Origin: Agapanthus africanus
Lineage: Eukaryota; Streptophyta; Magnoliopsida; Asparagales; Amaryllidaceae
Assembly: GCA_030015575.1 (NCBI GenBank)
Contig: JASDDO010000001.1
Coordinates: forward strand, 517,757,772-517,821,771
Length of the DNA stretch: 64,000 nt
Direction of reading: 5' to 3'
The notes below the pieces were generated by a model. The model was not told the DNA's origin and searched no databases. It was given only the letters and a program-made list of their open reading frames with translations. Position 1 is the stretch's first letter. Every line of letters begins with the position of its first letter. The position numbers and the translations under genes are program-made. Below are positions 50,387 to 61,594 of this stretch, piece by piece.

Positions 50387-52055
50387 TTCGATCGATCCGG
50401 GAGCAATCCTAAAGAGGGTTTTGTCAAGGATTAATCAATCTGGGTTTTTTATGTTGTTGGATGTAGACGTTAAATTTTTAGAATCTTTTCTATTTACCCA
50501 TTTCGGATTTTGGATCTTAAGCCAGGGATTGGCCAGGGTTTATATTTTTAGTGTTGATTCTATTTGTTGAAAGGAGAATGGATAGGTTATCACTCATTTG
50601 TAGTAGTATAAATCAACAAATTTTATCTTTAACAACAAAATATGATCCACAAGAGATTGATGTATCATACCTTGTAGGCAGGAAAAATGATAGAAGCTAA
50701 AAAACCCACATCAATCTCATGAAGCACTAAGCAAATGGAAGAATGAAGGAGGAATCATGGCTCCTCTCCACAAAAGCACTAGAAATTTGCAAGTATATAC
50801 AGTGTTGGAGATATAAATGCTAATGATCCAAATGGTGTGGTGAGTTGTTGGAGAGCAGTTGGATCCAGTCAAAGAAGTTGTTACATTTTTAAGGGACAAG
50901 TCAAATATGATACAATTATATGTTGATTATATTTTATATCTTTCAGGAACAAGGTCTTTGGGATACAAAACTTAATTTCTTATGCAAAAACAAGGCTGTA
51001 AATGCCACCGTCAGCTTGGCTGTGAACGGCAATTACAGCCTCAGGAGATGGGTCCCGTCTCAATTTAAACCAAAATCCCACCTTCCTTTGTTTTTCTCTT
51101 TTGTTTGCAGTTAGCGAAACTGTGAACGTTCATAGCTCTGTTAAGCTCAAATTCTTCTGCCGAGTTGAGTTCATAGTTTGTTGACTTGATGAAGACCTCA
51201 GAAAATAAATAACAAGTAAAAATTTAAAAAGATATCAGGCATAAATTAATTAAATGAGAGGCATCCCATGACAGTCTCTTCATTTAGGAAGCCAAAAAGG
51301 CTTGGAAGTTTGGGCTGCTCCCTTAGCACCAAAAGGGTTACGGATACCCCTCCCTTTTATGAGGGCACTCCATACATATGCTTTACTCAAGAAAGATTAG
51401 ATCCAAAATGATTATTTTGATTTTATTATTGTAAATAATTTTTATATAAGAATAAGTAATTATATTATCTAGTCTTTCAGGAATGTATAGAATACATATC
51501 CACCTCACCTCTCCTAATCGGTCCTTTGTCAAGATCTGAAACGAGGATAGAACAACATGAAACATGCTGTGGTTGTTCTGATGCCTAAAATCAATATATC
51601 AGAAAGGTATGATCTATTGAAATTCATACATGACGTTTATGGCTTACCTATTTCTGTAGATCTGTTATCCTCATATTTTTAAGAACAGGTTCCTATTTCA
51701 AACAGCTAATTGCATGTGCTAGCTAGCAGTCATCTGAAATTGCTTTGCAAAGTTTCCGCATATAAAATATCAAACTTGTGATTTGGGGATGCCTGTCCAA
51801 GCCATTCACTTCATCTGAATGGATTGATTAAGAAAATTTTCACTATGGCAAATCCCAATCTAGAAAAGAGAGTCTTATTAAACTACAAACACTAAACAAA
51901 AAAAAAATAACACTCAACCAAGATTAAAGTAAAACAATGATAAAAAAGAATCCTAATCCAATAATAGAATAGGAAACCAAAGGAGAGAATGTGTACCAAA
52001 TATTTTTGAACTCCCTCTTTTCTTTTTCCCAGCCATTTGTCTCTCTTAAACCCCT
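50387..52055. other. 3' flank of the UBP15-like gene and IDA-like promoter region
   Basis: The first few hundred bases are the likely 3' UTR. The rest is AT-rich, with no convincing gene. A short open stretch at 50920-51114 has no recognisable product. Confidence 0.5.
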
Positions 52056-52059
52056 CCTT

Positions 52060-52068
52060 TTATATAAA
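52060..52068 (+). promoter_or_regulatory. TATA box of the IDA-like gene
   Basis: TTATATAAA lies 63-71 bp before the start codon in a CT-rich promoter, implying a leader of roughly 35-45 nt. Confidence 0.7.
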
Positions 52069-52130
52069 CCTCTTTCTCTAATCCAAAATATACATTAACT
52101 TTCTCTTTTCTTGTTGCTCCCCAACTCAAA

Positions 52131-52445
52131 ATGCCTTCTCATAACTTAGTCTTTTGTGTCTTCTTCCTTTTCTCCCTCATCTTCTTCTCATTCTCTTCTC
52201 CTTCACTCTCTCAAGAAATGCAAAACAATCAAGTGTTTCACATAAGCAAACCAAGGCCTTACCCTATTGATCATGATCATAGCAGCCATATGATCAAGAA
52301 GAGGCTGAATCGATACCGGAGACGAAACGGCCTGTTTTCGGCAATGCTACCAAAAGATTTTGTTCCTCCGTCGGGCTCGTCTTCGTGCCACAACGACGCG
52401 CCGGACTCGGTTGAGTTTCTTTGCCAAGATGATCACTCTCCTTGA
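52131..52445 (+). CDS. IDA-like secreted peptide precursor
   Basis: Single-exon precursor of 104 aa. The N-terminus is a clear signal peptide (about residues 1-28, a Phe/Leu/Ser-rich core ending SLS/Q). A variable, basic middle region follows (KKRLNRYRRR, 56-65). Near the C-terminus is an IDA-type extended motif: LFSAMLPKDF leading into VPPSGSSSCHN (78-88). Peptides of this family are cut out, proline-hydroxylated and sensed by HAESA/HSL receptor kinases in abscission, root emergence and stress. Two features differ from the classical IDA core: Cys replaces the usual basic residue before His-Asn, and 16 residues follow the motif, including a second Cys (98). This resembles the stress-linked IDL6/7 side of the family, but that placement is from memory. 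The TATA box and AT-rich flanks support a real compact gene. Confidence 0.85.
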   Translation: MPSHNLVFCVFFLFSLIFFSFSSPSLSQEMQNNQVFHISKPRPYPIDHDHSSHMIKKRLNRYRRRNGLFSAMLPKDFVPPSGSSSCHNDAPDSVEFLCQDDHSP

Positions 52446-52468
52446 GGTTTTCTTCTTTTCAACAAAAA

Positions 52469-52489
52469 TATATATATATATATATATAT
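52469..52489. repeat. (AT)n microsatellite in the IDA-like 3' region
   Basis: About 20 bp of alternating T and A, starting 24 bp after the stop codon, so probably in the 3' UTR. Confidence 0.85.
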
Positions 52490-53866
52490 GGATTTTGTTA
52501 GTCATGCATGTGTTTTATTGAGTTATAAATAAGAGGCTTATATATAGTTGAGAGTTATATGATTAAGTAAATAAGATGAATACTCTTCTTGAGATCATCT
52601 TTGTATTCTTGTGTTTTATTTTGTTCTTGGGTTTCTTTATTGATAAGAGACTTAATTATAGTTGAGATATGTGAAAGAATTGATAGAAATGAGATGGCAG
52701 TTCAATTGTTTTCTTGCTCATCTTTTTTTCCCGCTTCTTGCTAAACAAAAAAGAAACCATATAACTTTGAAGGAGTGCGTATCTTTATCTTTCTTTGTGA
52801 AAAAAAGTACTCCTAAAAGAAAGAAAAGAAGATGGATGTTACTTTAGTCAAGGGGAAAGAGGGTTAGGTATTATTTTTTAGCTCCCTTCAAAGGTATCTT
52901 TAATTAGTTTCTGACTTTTTTTTAAAAAAACTAGAAATGTTTCCAGTGATATTTAGTTTGAATTAATTATGGGCTACTCAGCACACCTAAAATAAGATAA
53001 TAGGCGAGCCTTCCAGTTAATGTTTAGGAGGTAAGTTTTATACTGTGCTTTTACTTTCAAGAAAAAGATATACTGGACACGGTTAACCGTAGCCAATTCT
53101 TGTGCGCAACCAAAAGAAGATGAATAAAGAGAGTTTGAATCCAGTTTGATTTGAAGAAGGTGGAACCCACCTTCGGTTTTTTGCTTTTGACGCCGGCTAC
53201 ATATTTGCCTTTAAGGGAGCATGATACTACTTGCAAAAATATTTTGAAAAATAAGGCAAGAATGTTGCCCACCTCTAACTTTTGGCCATGAATTTCGCTC
53301 ACATTTTCCTGGATGGATGGGTCCCGGGTTTTAGGTTCGGTTGAGACCCAACACAGCTAAGTTGGCGGTGTCACGGCCACGGTGATCTCTAAAACTAAAT
53401 ATGAACATATTACGTATTAGCATATCACAAGCTTGTTGAGCAGGGTATTCATTAACTCGCATACCCAGTCCTAAAACAATTCTTGCATAATAAACCAAAT
53501 TTGTAAATAAAAACGATGCTTGTTTAGATAGAAACTTCCACCAGTAATCCTTGAACTAAACAGTAAAATATTCACATAAAACAAGCAGCAAACCAAAAAT
53601 TACTGAAATAAATAGCATCTCAATTAATTAGTGCTTTGCAAACCAACCATGAGAGATCAAAACCAGAGGATAGTATGAGCTCAAGATGCATCCAAGACGC
53701 AACAAAAAATATTATAGATACCTATAATACCAAGGCACTGCTTAATTAGTCATTATCATTTGCTCATAACACATAAACTACAGAAAATATGGTAAATAGT
53801 TTGCTCAACTGACTTAACGGTCATCCATTATAAATTAGTGGGAGCCACATCCCAACCCAACCCTCC
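52490..53866. other. Intergenic between the IDA-like and DUF538 genes
   Basis: AT-rich, with no recognisable gene. The block at 53050-53400 is GC-richer and contains a short open minus frame (KGKYVAGVKSKKPK) that may be a decayed repeat. I cannot name it. Confidence 0.45.
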
Positions 53867-56057
53867 TCACTTCTCCTCATCCACCTCAAAGGCCGACGCC
53901 GGAAAAGTCCTGGAGAGCCCCGCCGGGGTCCTGAACGTCATTTTCCCTGGATCTTTCTCATCGATAAAGAATTCCGAAAGCGTGAGCCAAATCAACATCT
54001 CCTTGCTCTTAACCCCTGTCAGCTTCTTCATCTTCCGGTCCTCGACGAAGGCAGTTACTTCCGTTGCGTACGACACGGGCTTTCCAATCTTCTTGAAAGT
54101 GTGGGTGATGGATTTCTTCTGGCGGAGCCACACAAAGCCGGTGGTGCGGTTGTAGCCCACCTGCAACTCAGAATGTGGACGGATTGAAAATAATTTAGTT
54201 TCGAGGCACAATATCGGTATTTATGAAAATAAGATCAACAGTCAGCTTTCCTGAGTTATATGGATCCATGAACCCCCATTCCTTATTTATTTAGTATAGG
54301 CTAAAATGTACGAAAACCCCCGCTTTTGCTCGAAAAGCAATAAGCGCTCCTTAATTTCAAAGATTGGCACTTCACCAATAAAAACTAACCCCGTTAGTTT
54401 TTTTCATAAAAATTAAATAAATCTATGAGACTAGTCGGCTATACCGAAAATGCTCTTGAATCAATTCTAATTGCCTGACATAATTATTTTCCCCCCCTCA
54501 AATCCATACTTTCTTGACTCCATGCTCACTAATCAGAAGAAAGGAAAAGAATAGGTAACTTGTATATTAAATTGGAGCTTTTGGGTAAAAAATCAAGGAT
54601 AGAAAAAGAGATAGGTAACTTGTATATTAAATTGGAGCTTTTGGGTAAAAAATCAAGGATAGAAATTTAAGGGGGGAAATTTTAGGTGGGGAAAGGAAGG
54701 GAAAGGAACTTGGAGACAAAAGCATGGAAGGGCATTGCGGGACAAGCACACCTAAAAAACCGATGGAGTTAAATTTTGGGGGAAAGTGCAATCTTTTCAG
54801 GTAGAGTGGGGTTTCATGTTATTCCATGCAAAAATGAAAGGGGTTTCCTGCATTTTAGCCGTTAAGCCTTTAATATAATATACATAGTAGTTTATATTGG
54901 TTGCATGTCTTTTATTTGCCACTTTTTGTCATTTCATCAAACATTTGCTATATGCCTGATGTATGTAGCTATATTTTTTTTATAACTTTAAATCAATAGG
55001 AGGAAATAGGTATACAATGCCATGGGAGACAATTTTTTGCCGGATGAGCTTAAAAATCATGGCATCTAGCAGGTGCCATTATCTTTATGCTCTAAAACTT
55101 ACATAAATCAATTTATGCAATTTCCATACCATTTGTTCATTGATCTAAAAATGGCCAATTTTAATTATTGGTAAGCCCTTAGGGCCTGATTGGTTGCAAG
55201 ATTATGAAATTTGGATTCTAAAATAATACGGTTGAAAATTTATGGATTTGGTAATTTATTGTTCAGTTGGTTTTGGATTTCTAGTATTGGATTTGTAGAT
55301 TCTTGTAATCTTTGTTTGGTTGGTGAAAATAAAGTGGGATTTGGATTTGAAGATTGTAGAGAGATAGAGAGAGAGGATTATTAAATAAATAAAATACACG
55401 GGTTCTATCTAAAAGTACAATGAATAGTGTCAAATATTTGAAAATCCTTAAAAAAATTTAGGATTAAGGAATCCATGTTTTGTGGTGCGCCTCCCATAAA
55501 AAATAAAGAAATCCAAGAAATCCAAATCCCCAATCAAACACAAAATTATGGAATCTTAGGATTCCACAATCCAAATCCAAAGAAATTCTGCAACCAAACA
55601 CAAAATTATGGAATCCTAGGATTCCACAATCCAAATCCAAAGAAATTCTGCAACTAAACAGGCCCTTAATTTTATATCACCTAGATTCAAAGTCAAACAA
55701 TACTATATTTAATGTTTTAAAGTATCTATGCTTTAGGCGATGAATATCAATGAGCTTTTCTTGTATGTCGTCTTCCAAAACTCAGCATGTGTGGAGTATC
55801 AAATACTTTGACTCGATTATAAGAAACTACTAGCATCCAAAACAAATTTCTTTCTGACGATTGTTTATTTTTCGCATTGATAAAAATAAAAACATAAAGG
55901 ATAAAAACAGCACCTCTTCGATGTCGGCGAGAGGGAGGAGGCCGTTGGGGAGGTGGAGCTCGGCGAGGAGCTCCGACGACTTCTGGTGGCAGAGGCCGTC
56001 GCCGGAGTATACCTCGGCGCTGGCGCGGTGAGATTCGATCATCGATTGATTCGACAT
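53867..56057 (-). CDS. DUF538 family protein (two exons)
   Basis: Exon 1 is 56057-55914 (48 codons, MSNQSMIESHRASAEVYSGD to PLADIEE) and exon 2 is 54160-53867 (97 codons plus stop). The donor GAG/GTGCTG and acceptor TTGCAG/GTG join in phase 0, giving 145 aa. The protein has the family order: a short N-terminus with AEVYSGD and LPNGLLPLADIEE, then VGYNRTTGFVWLRQKK and a strand-rich C-terminal part ending RTPAGLSRTFPASAFE. There is no signal peptide, which fits the short cytosolic DUF538 group (many others are secreted). Length is within the family's usual 140-170 aa. DUF538 proteins are plant-specific with no settled biochemical function. The 1753-bp intron is unusually long for so small a gene and is largely two MITEs. 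Confidence 0.92.
54299..54860. mobile_element. MITE in the DUF538 intron (GGCTAAAATG ends)
   Basis: The left end GGCTAAAATGTACGAAAACCCC and the right end GGGGTTTCCTGCATTTTAGCC are inverted over about 21 bp. The 562-bp body is noncoding and includes a 60-bp tandem duplication. The superfamily was not determined. Confidence 0.65.
54543..54664. repeat. 60-bp tandem duplication
   Basis: A unit containing ATAGGTAACTTGTATATTAA starts at 54551 and again at 54611. The two copies are identical over the last 54 or so bases. Confidence 0.92.
55182..55665. mobile_element. Tourist-like (PIF/Harbinger) MITE in the DUF538 intron
   Basis: The ends GGGCCTGATTGGTTGCA and TGCAACTAAACAGGCCC are inverted over 17 bp, with TTA at 55179-55181 and 55666-55668. 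The GGGCCTG-type end and TTA duplication are the signature of Tourist/Harbinger MITEs. It is 484 bp and noncoding, and the right side has a 60-bp tandem duplication. Confidence 0.82.
55535..55656. repeat. 60-bp tandem duplication within the Tourist-like MITE
   Basis: ATTCCACAATCCAAATCCAA and its surroundings recur at exactly 60-bp spacing (55561 and 55621), with one or two changes. Confidence 0.9.
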
Positions 56058-56145
56058 TTCGCTTTGTTTTGTGCGCGCGCTAAAAGTTAGGGTTTTTAGG
56101 GCTTGGAGAAAGGAAATTGGATGAAGAGGAACATAGTTGAGAGCT

Positions 56146-56156
56146 GAATTTATAGT
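56146..56156 (-). promoter_or_regulatory. TATA box of the DUF538 gene
   Basis: The minus strand reads CTATAAATTC about 90 bp upstream of the start codon at 56057, implying a leader of roughly 55-65 nt. Confidence 0.65.
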
Positions 56157-56821
56157 GCAAAGCGTTAGGTGGCTTTTTGCGGATTACCACCTACACTTTT
56201 GTGTAATTACGTTAAGCCCTTGGTTTGGTTCTTGAAAACTTTTATACTATGTTTTTGAATATCTGCTCATTTTATAGTTGGATTAAATCGATGTGATGTA
56301 TACTCTGCAATTTGTCTACAAATGCGGATGAGTAAGTTATCCACGTGTCAGAGTAAAAATACCTCTTCTCTACTGTTATAATGCAAAGAGGAGAGACGAC
56401 GCTCTCATTTATTTGAAATTAATGGTTTCAAAATAATGATAGAAATTCTTGAATGAAAATATTCACATCATGTATATCTTTATTTTAATACAGACGTGCC
56501 TCACCCGTGTAAAATTAATAGTTCGATTGAAGCAATTGAAATATAAACGAATTAAAAATTGGGAGGAAACGGGACCTAAATAACATTGCAGCCCCCAACT
56601 GTAGTGTTTAATGGGGAGAAAGGGTCTGTAAAACAATTTTACGAATAGGTTGGCAATTCTTACAAAAAAAACCTGCTCCATTCAATACTGCAGTTTGGTG
56701 CCTGCAATGTCACTGCAGGCCCCGTTTCCTTTTGTTTTTGCTTTCATATTGTCAGATAAGCTTCCTTTCCGATTTTAGACGGGTGACGCTGAAAATGAGT
56801 AGGTTTTTAAGGAGAATGATA
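56157..56821. other. DUF538 promoter region and AT-rich spacer
   Basis: No gene is seen. Promoter elements beyond the TATA box cannot be named with confidence. Confidence 0.4.
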
Positions 56822-57134
56822 CTCCATTTGTCTCTTTTTACTTGTCATTTTAGATGAATGCACACCGATTAAGAAAAGCATTATCACTTTCTTAATATCA
56901 GCAATTAATCTACTGTCATATCACCACTAAAACAAATCATACTATTTCTGTCATCTACTATTAAGGAAAATATTATCACTTTTTTAATATCAGTAATTAA
57001 TTTTCTATGCTATTTTCGGTATCGTATCATTTATTGATATTTTTATCATTAATGATTTTCTCGTTATTCCAAAAACGTCAAGTAAAATGAGACACTTTCT
57101 TTTTCTTCAAAATGACAAGTAGAAATAAATGGTG
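56822..57134. mobile_element. Stowaway-like MITE
   Basis: It starts CTCCATTTGTCTCTTTTTAC after TA (56820-56821) and ends in the inverted AAAATGACAAGTAGAAATAAATGG. It is about 310 bp, AT-rich and noncoding. The CTCC-ATTTGTC-ACTTGTCATTTT start is typical of plant Stowaway/Tc1-mariner MITEs. The right end is diverged. Confidence 0.6.
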
Positions 57135-57552
57135 AAAATGCAGCTTTCATGATTCAGAGAGTTGTGTTTGAAAATTGATCCAACACATAATGAGATCAGT
57201 GGCAGTGATTGGTTGGTGTGATATATGTAATAAATGTTATAGATGGAAAATTGTCGAAAACATTGAATGCTCTTCCCAGATTTTGTCCATTCATGCATGG
57301 GTATTGTAAATTTGGATGGTAATTAATGATGTGATGAATTTGGTCCGCACTTTTGAATAGCTCCAAAGCTAATAATCATCGAAAGAGAACCTTTCCTGTT
57401 TGTTTGGTTGTGTTCCAAATCCTACTTAATTATATATGGTTGCATGACCCATGATGGTCCATCCTTTATGATAGCGATGCGGTGATCCTAACGTCATAAA
57501 TCTCATTAAAAATTTAAATATTGTCAATAAAGATCAAAACTTCTTCTGTAAA
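57135..57552. other. Intergenic, nothing recognised
   Basis: AT-rich sequence with no feature I can support. Confidence 0.4.
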
Positions 57553-57860
57553 CATGGTAGTATCCTCTTTTGTTTTTCCCTTCCCGTTTTATCCTTTTAG
57601 GGCCGCATGGCTGCGGTCTACCACAACACCATAAACTTCATCAAAAAATTAGATGTAGGCAAGACAGACAAGAAAGAGCAAGAGTTCATTTATAAATCCG
57701 GTAGCATCTCTTTCCTATTTTCCCATTACTGTTTTATCCTGCTGGGGCAGTATAGCTGCGGTCGACCGCAACGCCATAAACATCGTCATAAAATCTGACG
57801 TATCCAAGGAAGAGCAAGACTTCACTTGTAAATCCGGTAGAATCCCTTTCTTATTTCACA
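57553..57860. repeat. Low-copy tandem repeat, unit about 136-144 bp
   Basis: AAATCCGGTAG-type starts recur at 57556, 57700 and 57836. The units share CTGCGGTC-ACCAC/GCAACACCATAAAC, AAGAGCAAG and TTCATTTATAAATCCGGTAG. There are two full units and a partial third, diverged by roughly 20%. A 63-codon frame crosses them, but no known protein is recognised. Confidence 0.75.
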
Positions 57861-59134
57861 ACGGACAATTTTGTTAGCATTTTAGAACCATAATATATAT
57901 CCATCGCCGAGCAAATGCTGTGAGGTCCAGGTTTCACCGGCATCAGGCTACGTTCCAAAAGATAAACCGTCATACAATATAATGTAATTTGCACCTTAAA
58001 TTTTGGTATATTTGCATACCAGAGTAATGATATCATTAGTTAGGCATGCGGAAGGGACAGGAGAGAAGAAGAAAGAGAAGTTTCTCTACTCATCGCCGAC
58101 TTCTTCTCTGTGCCATTTATGTATTTTTTATAAGTGGTTGAGGGATCAACGTGTAACAATGCGAATGCAGACTTTAGAACAAGTGTGCATTTATGGGGGC
58201 GTTGGTTGTTTACCTATATCATCCTTGTTTTTGGCCATTATAATTCCTACCTCTATATAGCCGGTCACAATTTCAAAAAAAATAAAAAGGTCCAATTTGA
58301 CTTTTGATTCTTCTTTGGATTGATTTCGGTCTTCTCTCCTTATTAATGTCTTCAATGACTTTATCATATCGTCTGTCTTTCAAGAATTTCAAAATACCAA
58401 AAAATGGCAGTAGAAATTGAAATAAGTAACGATATCATCTTTGCCTTTTGCATGTACGATACACATGTATTAAAACTTGTGTCTAAAAATAAATGCAAAA
58501 CACTGATTAAACATTTCTTGAAGAACGCGAAGATTACACGTGTCATGTTTTGAGTTTGAGTTATAATAGTACTAGTATTTTGCAAGTGCTATTTTGAATA
58601 ACATGCATACTGCAGTCGTGTGTAAAAAAATTTTTAATCATGGACGTTACATTATAATTTCTAAAGGCATCTATAGTTTTTCTAAATTTAAATTAAATGA
58701 ATGCAGTCGGTGGTAATATTAGAATTGAGAAATTTATGAGTTATACAAAATAACAAATATATACGGGCTTATATATAAATTTGTAAGGCCTTTTTTGGGG
58801 TTTTTGAGCATGAGAACGAATGTATAATGAATTAGAGAGAGAAAGATGGTTGTTGAATTTTCATTTTCTTATTTTTTTTTCTTTTTGGTAGATAAGGTGG
58901 ACGTCTCCAATTCTCAACTTTGGCTATTGAAATTTTATCGTTTTTTAAAAAAATTTATCGCTGATTAGGGACATCATCTAAGTATTTTTAATTATAATAG
59001 TAAAGATAGATAAATTTGAACTTCGAAGAAAACTAATGAAGACTAATATAAGATTAAATTATGGTATTTTAAATTTTAGAGAAGTTTTATTCTTCCTTTG
59101 ACACACTGAATGGAAGATTACCGAAAAATCTACA
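57861..59134. other. Intergenic, nothing recognised
   Basis: AT-rich; no gene, RNA or bounded repeat that I can support. Confidence 0.4.
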
Positions 59135-59178
59135 CATTCCTGGAAATGTGATTTCCTGGCATATGATTCCAGGGAATG
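59135..59178. repeat. 44-bp imperfect palindrome (CATTCCTGGAA...TTCCAGGGAATG)
   Basis: CATTCCTGGAAAT at the left pairs with ATTCCAGGGAATG at the right around an inner TTTCCTGG. It could be a transposon end or a residual MITE. Confidence 0.6.
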
Positions 59179-59289
59179 ATGGATTAACGTGATTGATACA
59201 TTTTGATCATTGCAAGCAATATATATGCAACGGTAATGGACATTAGCGATTGTGACCGTAGAGGGGACGGATACAATAAATAATATGTC

Positions 59290-59640
59290 GGTCCTATGAC
59301 GGAGAGGGCGACGGCTGTCGAACGGTGACACCTACGACAAGCGGGCGGTGGCGACGACGCTTGGTGCATTGGGCGGCAATGGAGGGCGGCATGCGGCGAC
59401 AAACGCGGTAGACGCGGTAGTTGACAATGGAGGGCGACAACAGATGGTGGCTGACGAGGGAGGGCTATGCGGGCGCCAGAAGGCGGCGGCGAGCACTGAG
59501 TGGCGGCGTCGGAGGGCGATAACTCGACGACAGCAAAGGGCATCGACTGGTGTCATAAGCAACGGTGGCAGTCAACAACGCCGGCAAGCGGCTATCCAGT
59601 GGCGGATGGCGGCCCATCCTACCAATAATCACAACACTTA
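59290..59640. other. GC-rich patch with GGCGGC/CGACGG runs
   Basis: About 350 bp of GGC-, GCGG- and GACG-rich DNA lie in otherwise AT-rich flanks. Frames stay open on both strands (59348-59860 on +, 59543-59184 on -), but the translations are low-complexity (Arg/Gly/Ala or Pro/Ser/Arg) with no recognisable domain. Possible sources are an LTR leader of the kind seen at 14030-14650 or a captured exon fragment. Confidence 0.55.
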
Positions 59641-60119
59641 TTGTAATTTTCTTTTGGAATTGGACCATAAGCTTCATCCAATTACACATCACATCAATGC
59701 ACACAGAAGAATACAACGCACATACACATACGCAATGAGGGGACCCACGAATTTGCTTAAAAGCATTAATTTACGGCAACTTTTCCTTCTGGGCCTCAAA
59801 AGTGTTAATTTGTGGTTGTTTTCCCTCCTAATTCTCGAAATCGGTAATGAGAATATTTGAGAGTAACGTCAAGATAGACACGCATTTGAGCGGGAGACGA
59901 TCGAATTCTTTCTCTTTCTATACGCAATTCAATCTATGAGAAAAGATCAATGAAAGGCTAGAGCGCGAGCCGAGTGAGCGGGAGGAACCTTTGTTGTTAT
60001 CTCCGAGCAGCTGAGTTGAACTAATTGAAGAAAGCACTTGAAACACAGCCTAATAATTACTTATAATAAGAATATATAATATAAGATTGTTACATAGTTA
60101 TTTGCATTACAATTTTTCT
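59641..60119. other. Intergenic, nothing recognised
   Basis: The part at 59860-60050 is GC-richer (GAGCGGGAGACGATCG, GAGCGCGAGCCGAGTGAGCG) and may belong to the organelle-like block that follows. Confidence 0.35.
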
Positions 60120-60960
60120 CATTCCCATTCTGAAATGGCCCGAGGAAAGACAAGCAGAGGAAGCCCTCACATGGTTGGGCCCTCTAACTCATGCTCGTGA
60201 AACTATAGCTCGTTCAGTCGTTTAGGGAATGAATACAAACTTAATGGCCTTCCCAACGGCAATATAGCGCGGGTATAATAGACAATGTTTGAAACTTTTA
60301 AAGGATCTAGTAGGTCGGGTGGCTTCTGCTGTCTTTTTTTCCATTTGGATTTTTATGCCTTACCTTATACAGGTACAGGCTATGGAAAAAGCAATGGATG
60401 ACTAGCTATAAAGAAAGTAAAGCCATAGCCTTAGTGCGTTAGAACAAGTAAACAAGCAGACTAGCTAGAATAGAAAAGTGCGTTAGCTATGGAACAAGCC
60501 AGACCAGAAGGTGAGGAGCCTTTGTTTTCTCGCTGCGAATCTTTCAGACGAGAGAATTCGCTAGGAGAAGTCCGATGGAAGAGGTTCTTCTCCCATTTTT
60601 GCTCTCTTGGCACTATATCTTGCAAGTTTCAACCTTCCTGGTTCATCTTATACTTCAAGCTTAGAAAGGTAATGATTCTTAAAAGGAAAGGAATGATTAG
60701 TCCTTTCTTGTATAGTACATCTTCACTCTGCCTAAGGACCCTAAGAGTCTATACTTTCTCTTTCCGAGAATTTCTCGAATTTCACGGAGGGAACAACTAA
60801 CCCCGGTTCAGTCCCTAGATCTTCTTTTATGAAGAAAGATCTTTCAACGCCAATTGTCCTTCCTATCTAATAGATCGCTTCAATGGAATGCTTGAATAGC
60901 TATCCACTCCATTTCTATGATTCCCATGATTTGAGCTAATACGATAAATTTCCGAAAATA
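60120..60960. other. Possible nuclear copy of mitochondrial DNA
   Basis: The base composition is evener than its neighbours, and the text looks like plant mitochondrial intergenic DNA (CTAGCTATAAAGAAAGTAAAGCC, CTTAGTGCGTTAGAACAAG, GAAGAAAGATCTTTCAACGCC). No mitochondrial gene is present to prove it; the call rests on style alone. Confidence 0.35.
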
Positions 60961-61261
60961 TTATTGATATCAAAACAAGTGTGGGTGTATGCTGTAACAA
61001 CTTAGGATTTTCCCTTAGATTATCATATACCAAGCTTACCCCTAATAAATGTGCAAAGGCCTAATAGTGATATATCTTCAAATTCAAATTGGTACCTGGG
61101 CTCAAAAGTTTTTAATTCCAAAGGTGAGCATGAGTGGGGTTTTGGGTCTAGCAACCTTGGGGTCCTTTCTAGGCAAAGAGTTAAGCCCATTTCAAATTAG
61201 TGGGTCAAACTTTGGAAGTACTATGATCATTCAAGTCGGGATTTCTCTGCTATTATTATGT
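60961..61261. other. Intergenic, nothing recognised
   Basis: A 72-codon open frame at 61049-61267 has no recognisable domain. Confidence 0.35.
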
Positions 61262-61594
61262 GGGTAAATTGTCAAAAGAGCCTCCTGCCCCCTCGGGAGT
61301 TGTCTAATAAACCAAAACCAAAGTAATTATCGAAATTGTTGAAAATGATCTGCTGTTCAAAATGTTTGTGAAAAAATCATGGATTGTATTTCATTTGAGT
61401 CATGTATTCCCTCAACTGCTTATATATTACAGGCACCTGATTATTAGATATAAGCAACTGCAACTACTTAGATATTACATGCAAATGATATTCAGAGGTT
61501 TTTGATTTGGCCCAGGGTTTTTTAACAAGAGCAAAAAGTTCATGGGTTTTTACACAAGTTTGAAGCGGGCTGGGAGCTTTTTGACAATTTACCC
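61262..61594. mobile_element. MITE with GGGTAAATTGTC ends
   Basis: The left end GGGTAAATTGTCAAAAGAGC and the right end GAGCTTTTTGACAATTTACCC are inverted over about 20 bp with one indel. It is 333 bp and noncoding. Its ends resemble those of the MITE at 41129-41408. Confidence 0.75.

Noticed and set aside
53838-54155. 105-codon plus-strand ORF
   Set aside because: It is a shadow of DUF538 exon 2, which is on the minus strand with a clear family match.
54161-54211. Start codon at 54211 for a single-exon DUF538 protein
   Set aside because: The first 17 codons lie upstream of a good TTGCAG acceptor, and exon 1 at 56057-55914 supplies the family's N-terminal motifs in phase.
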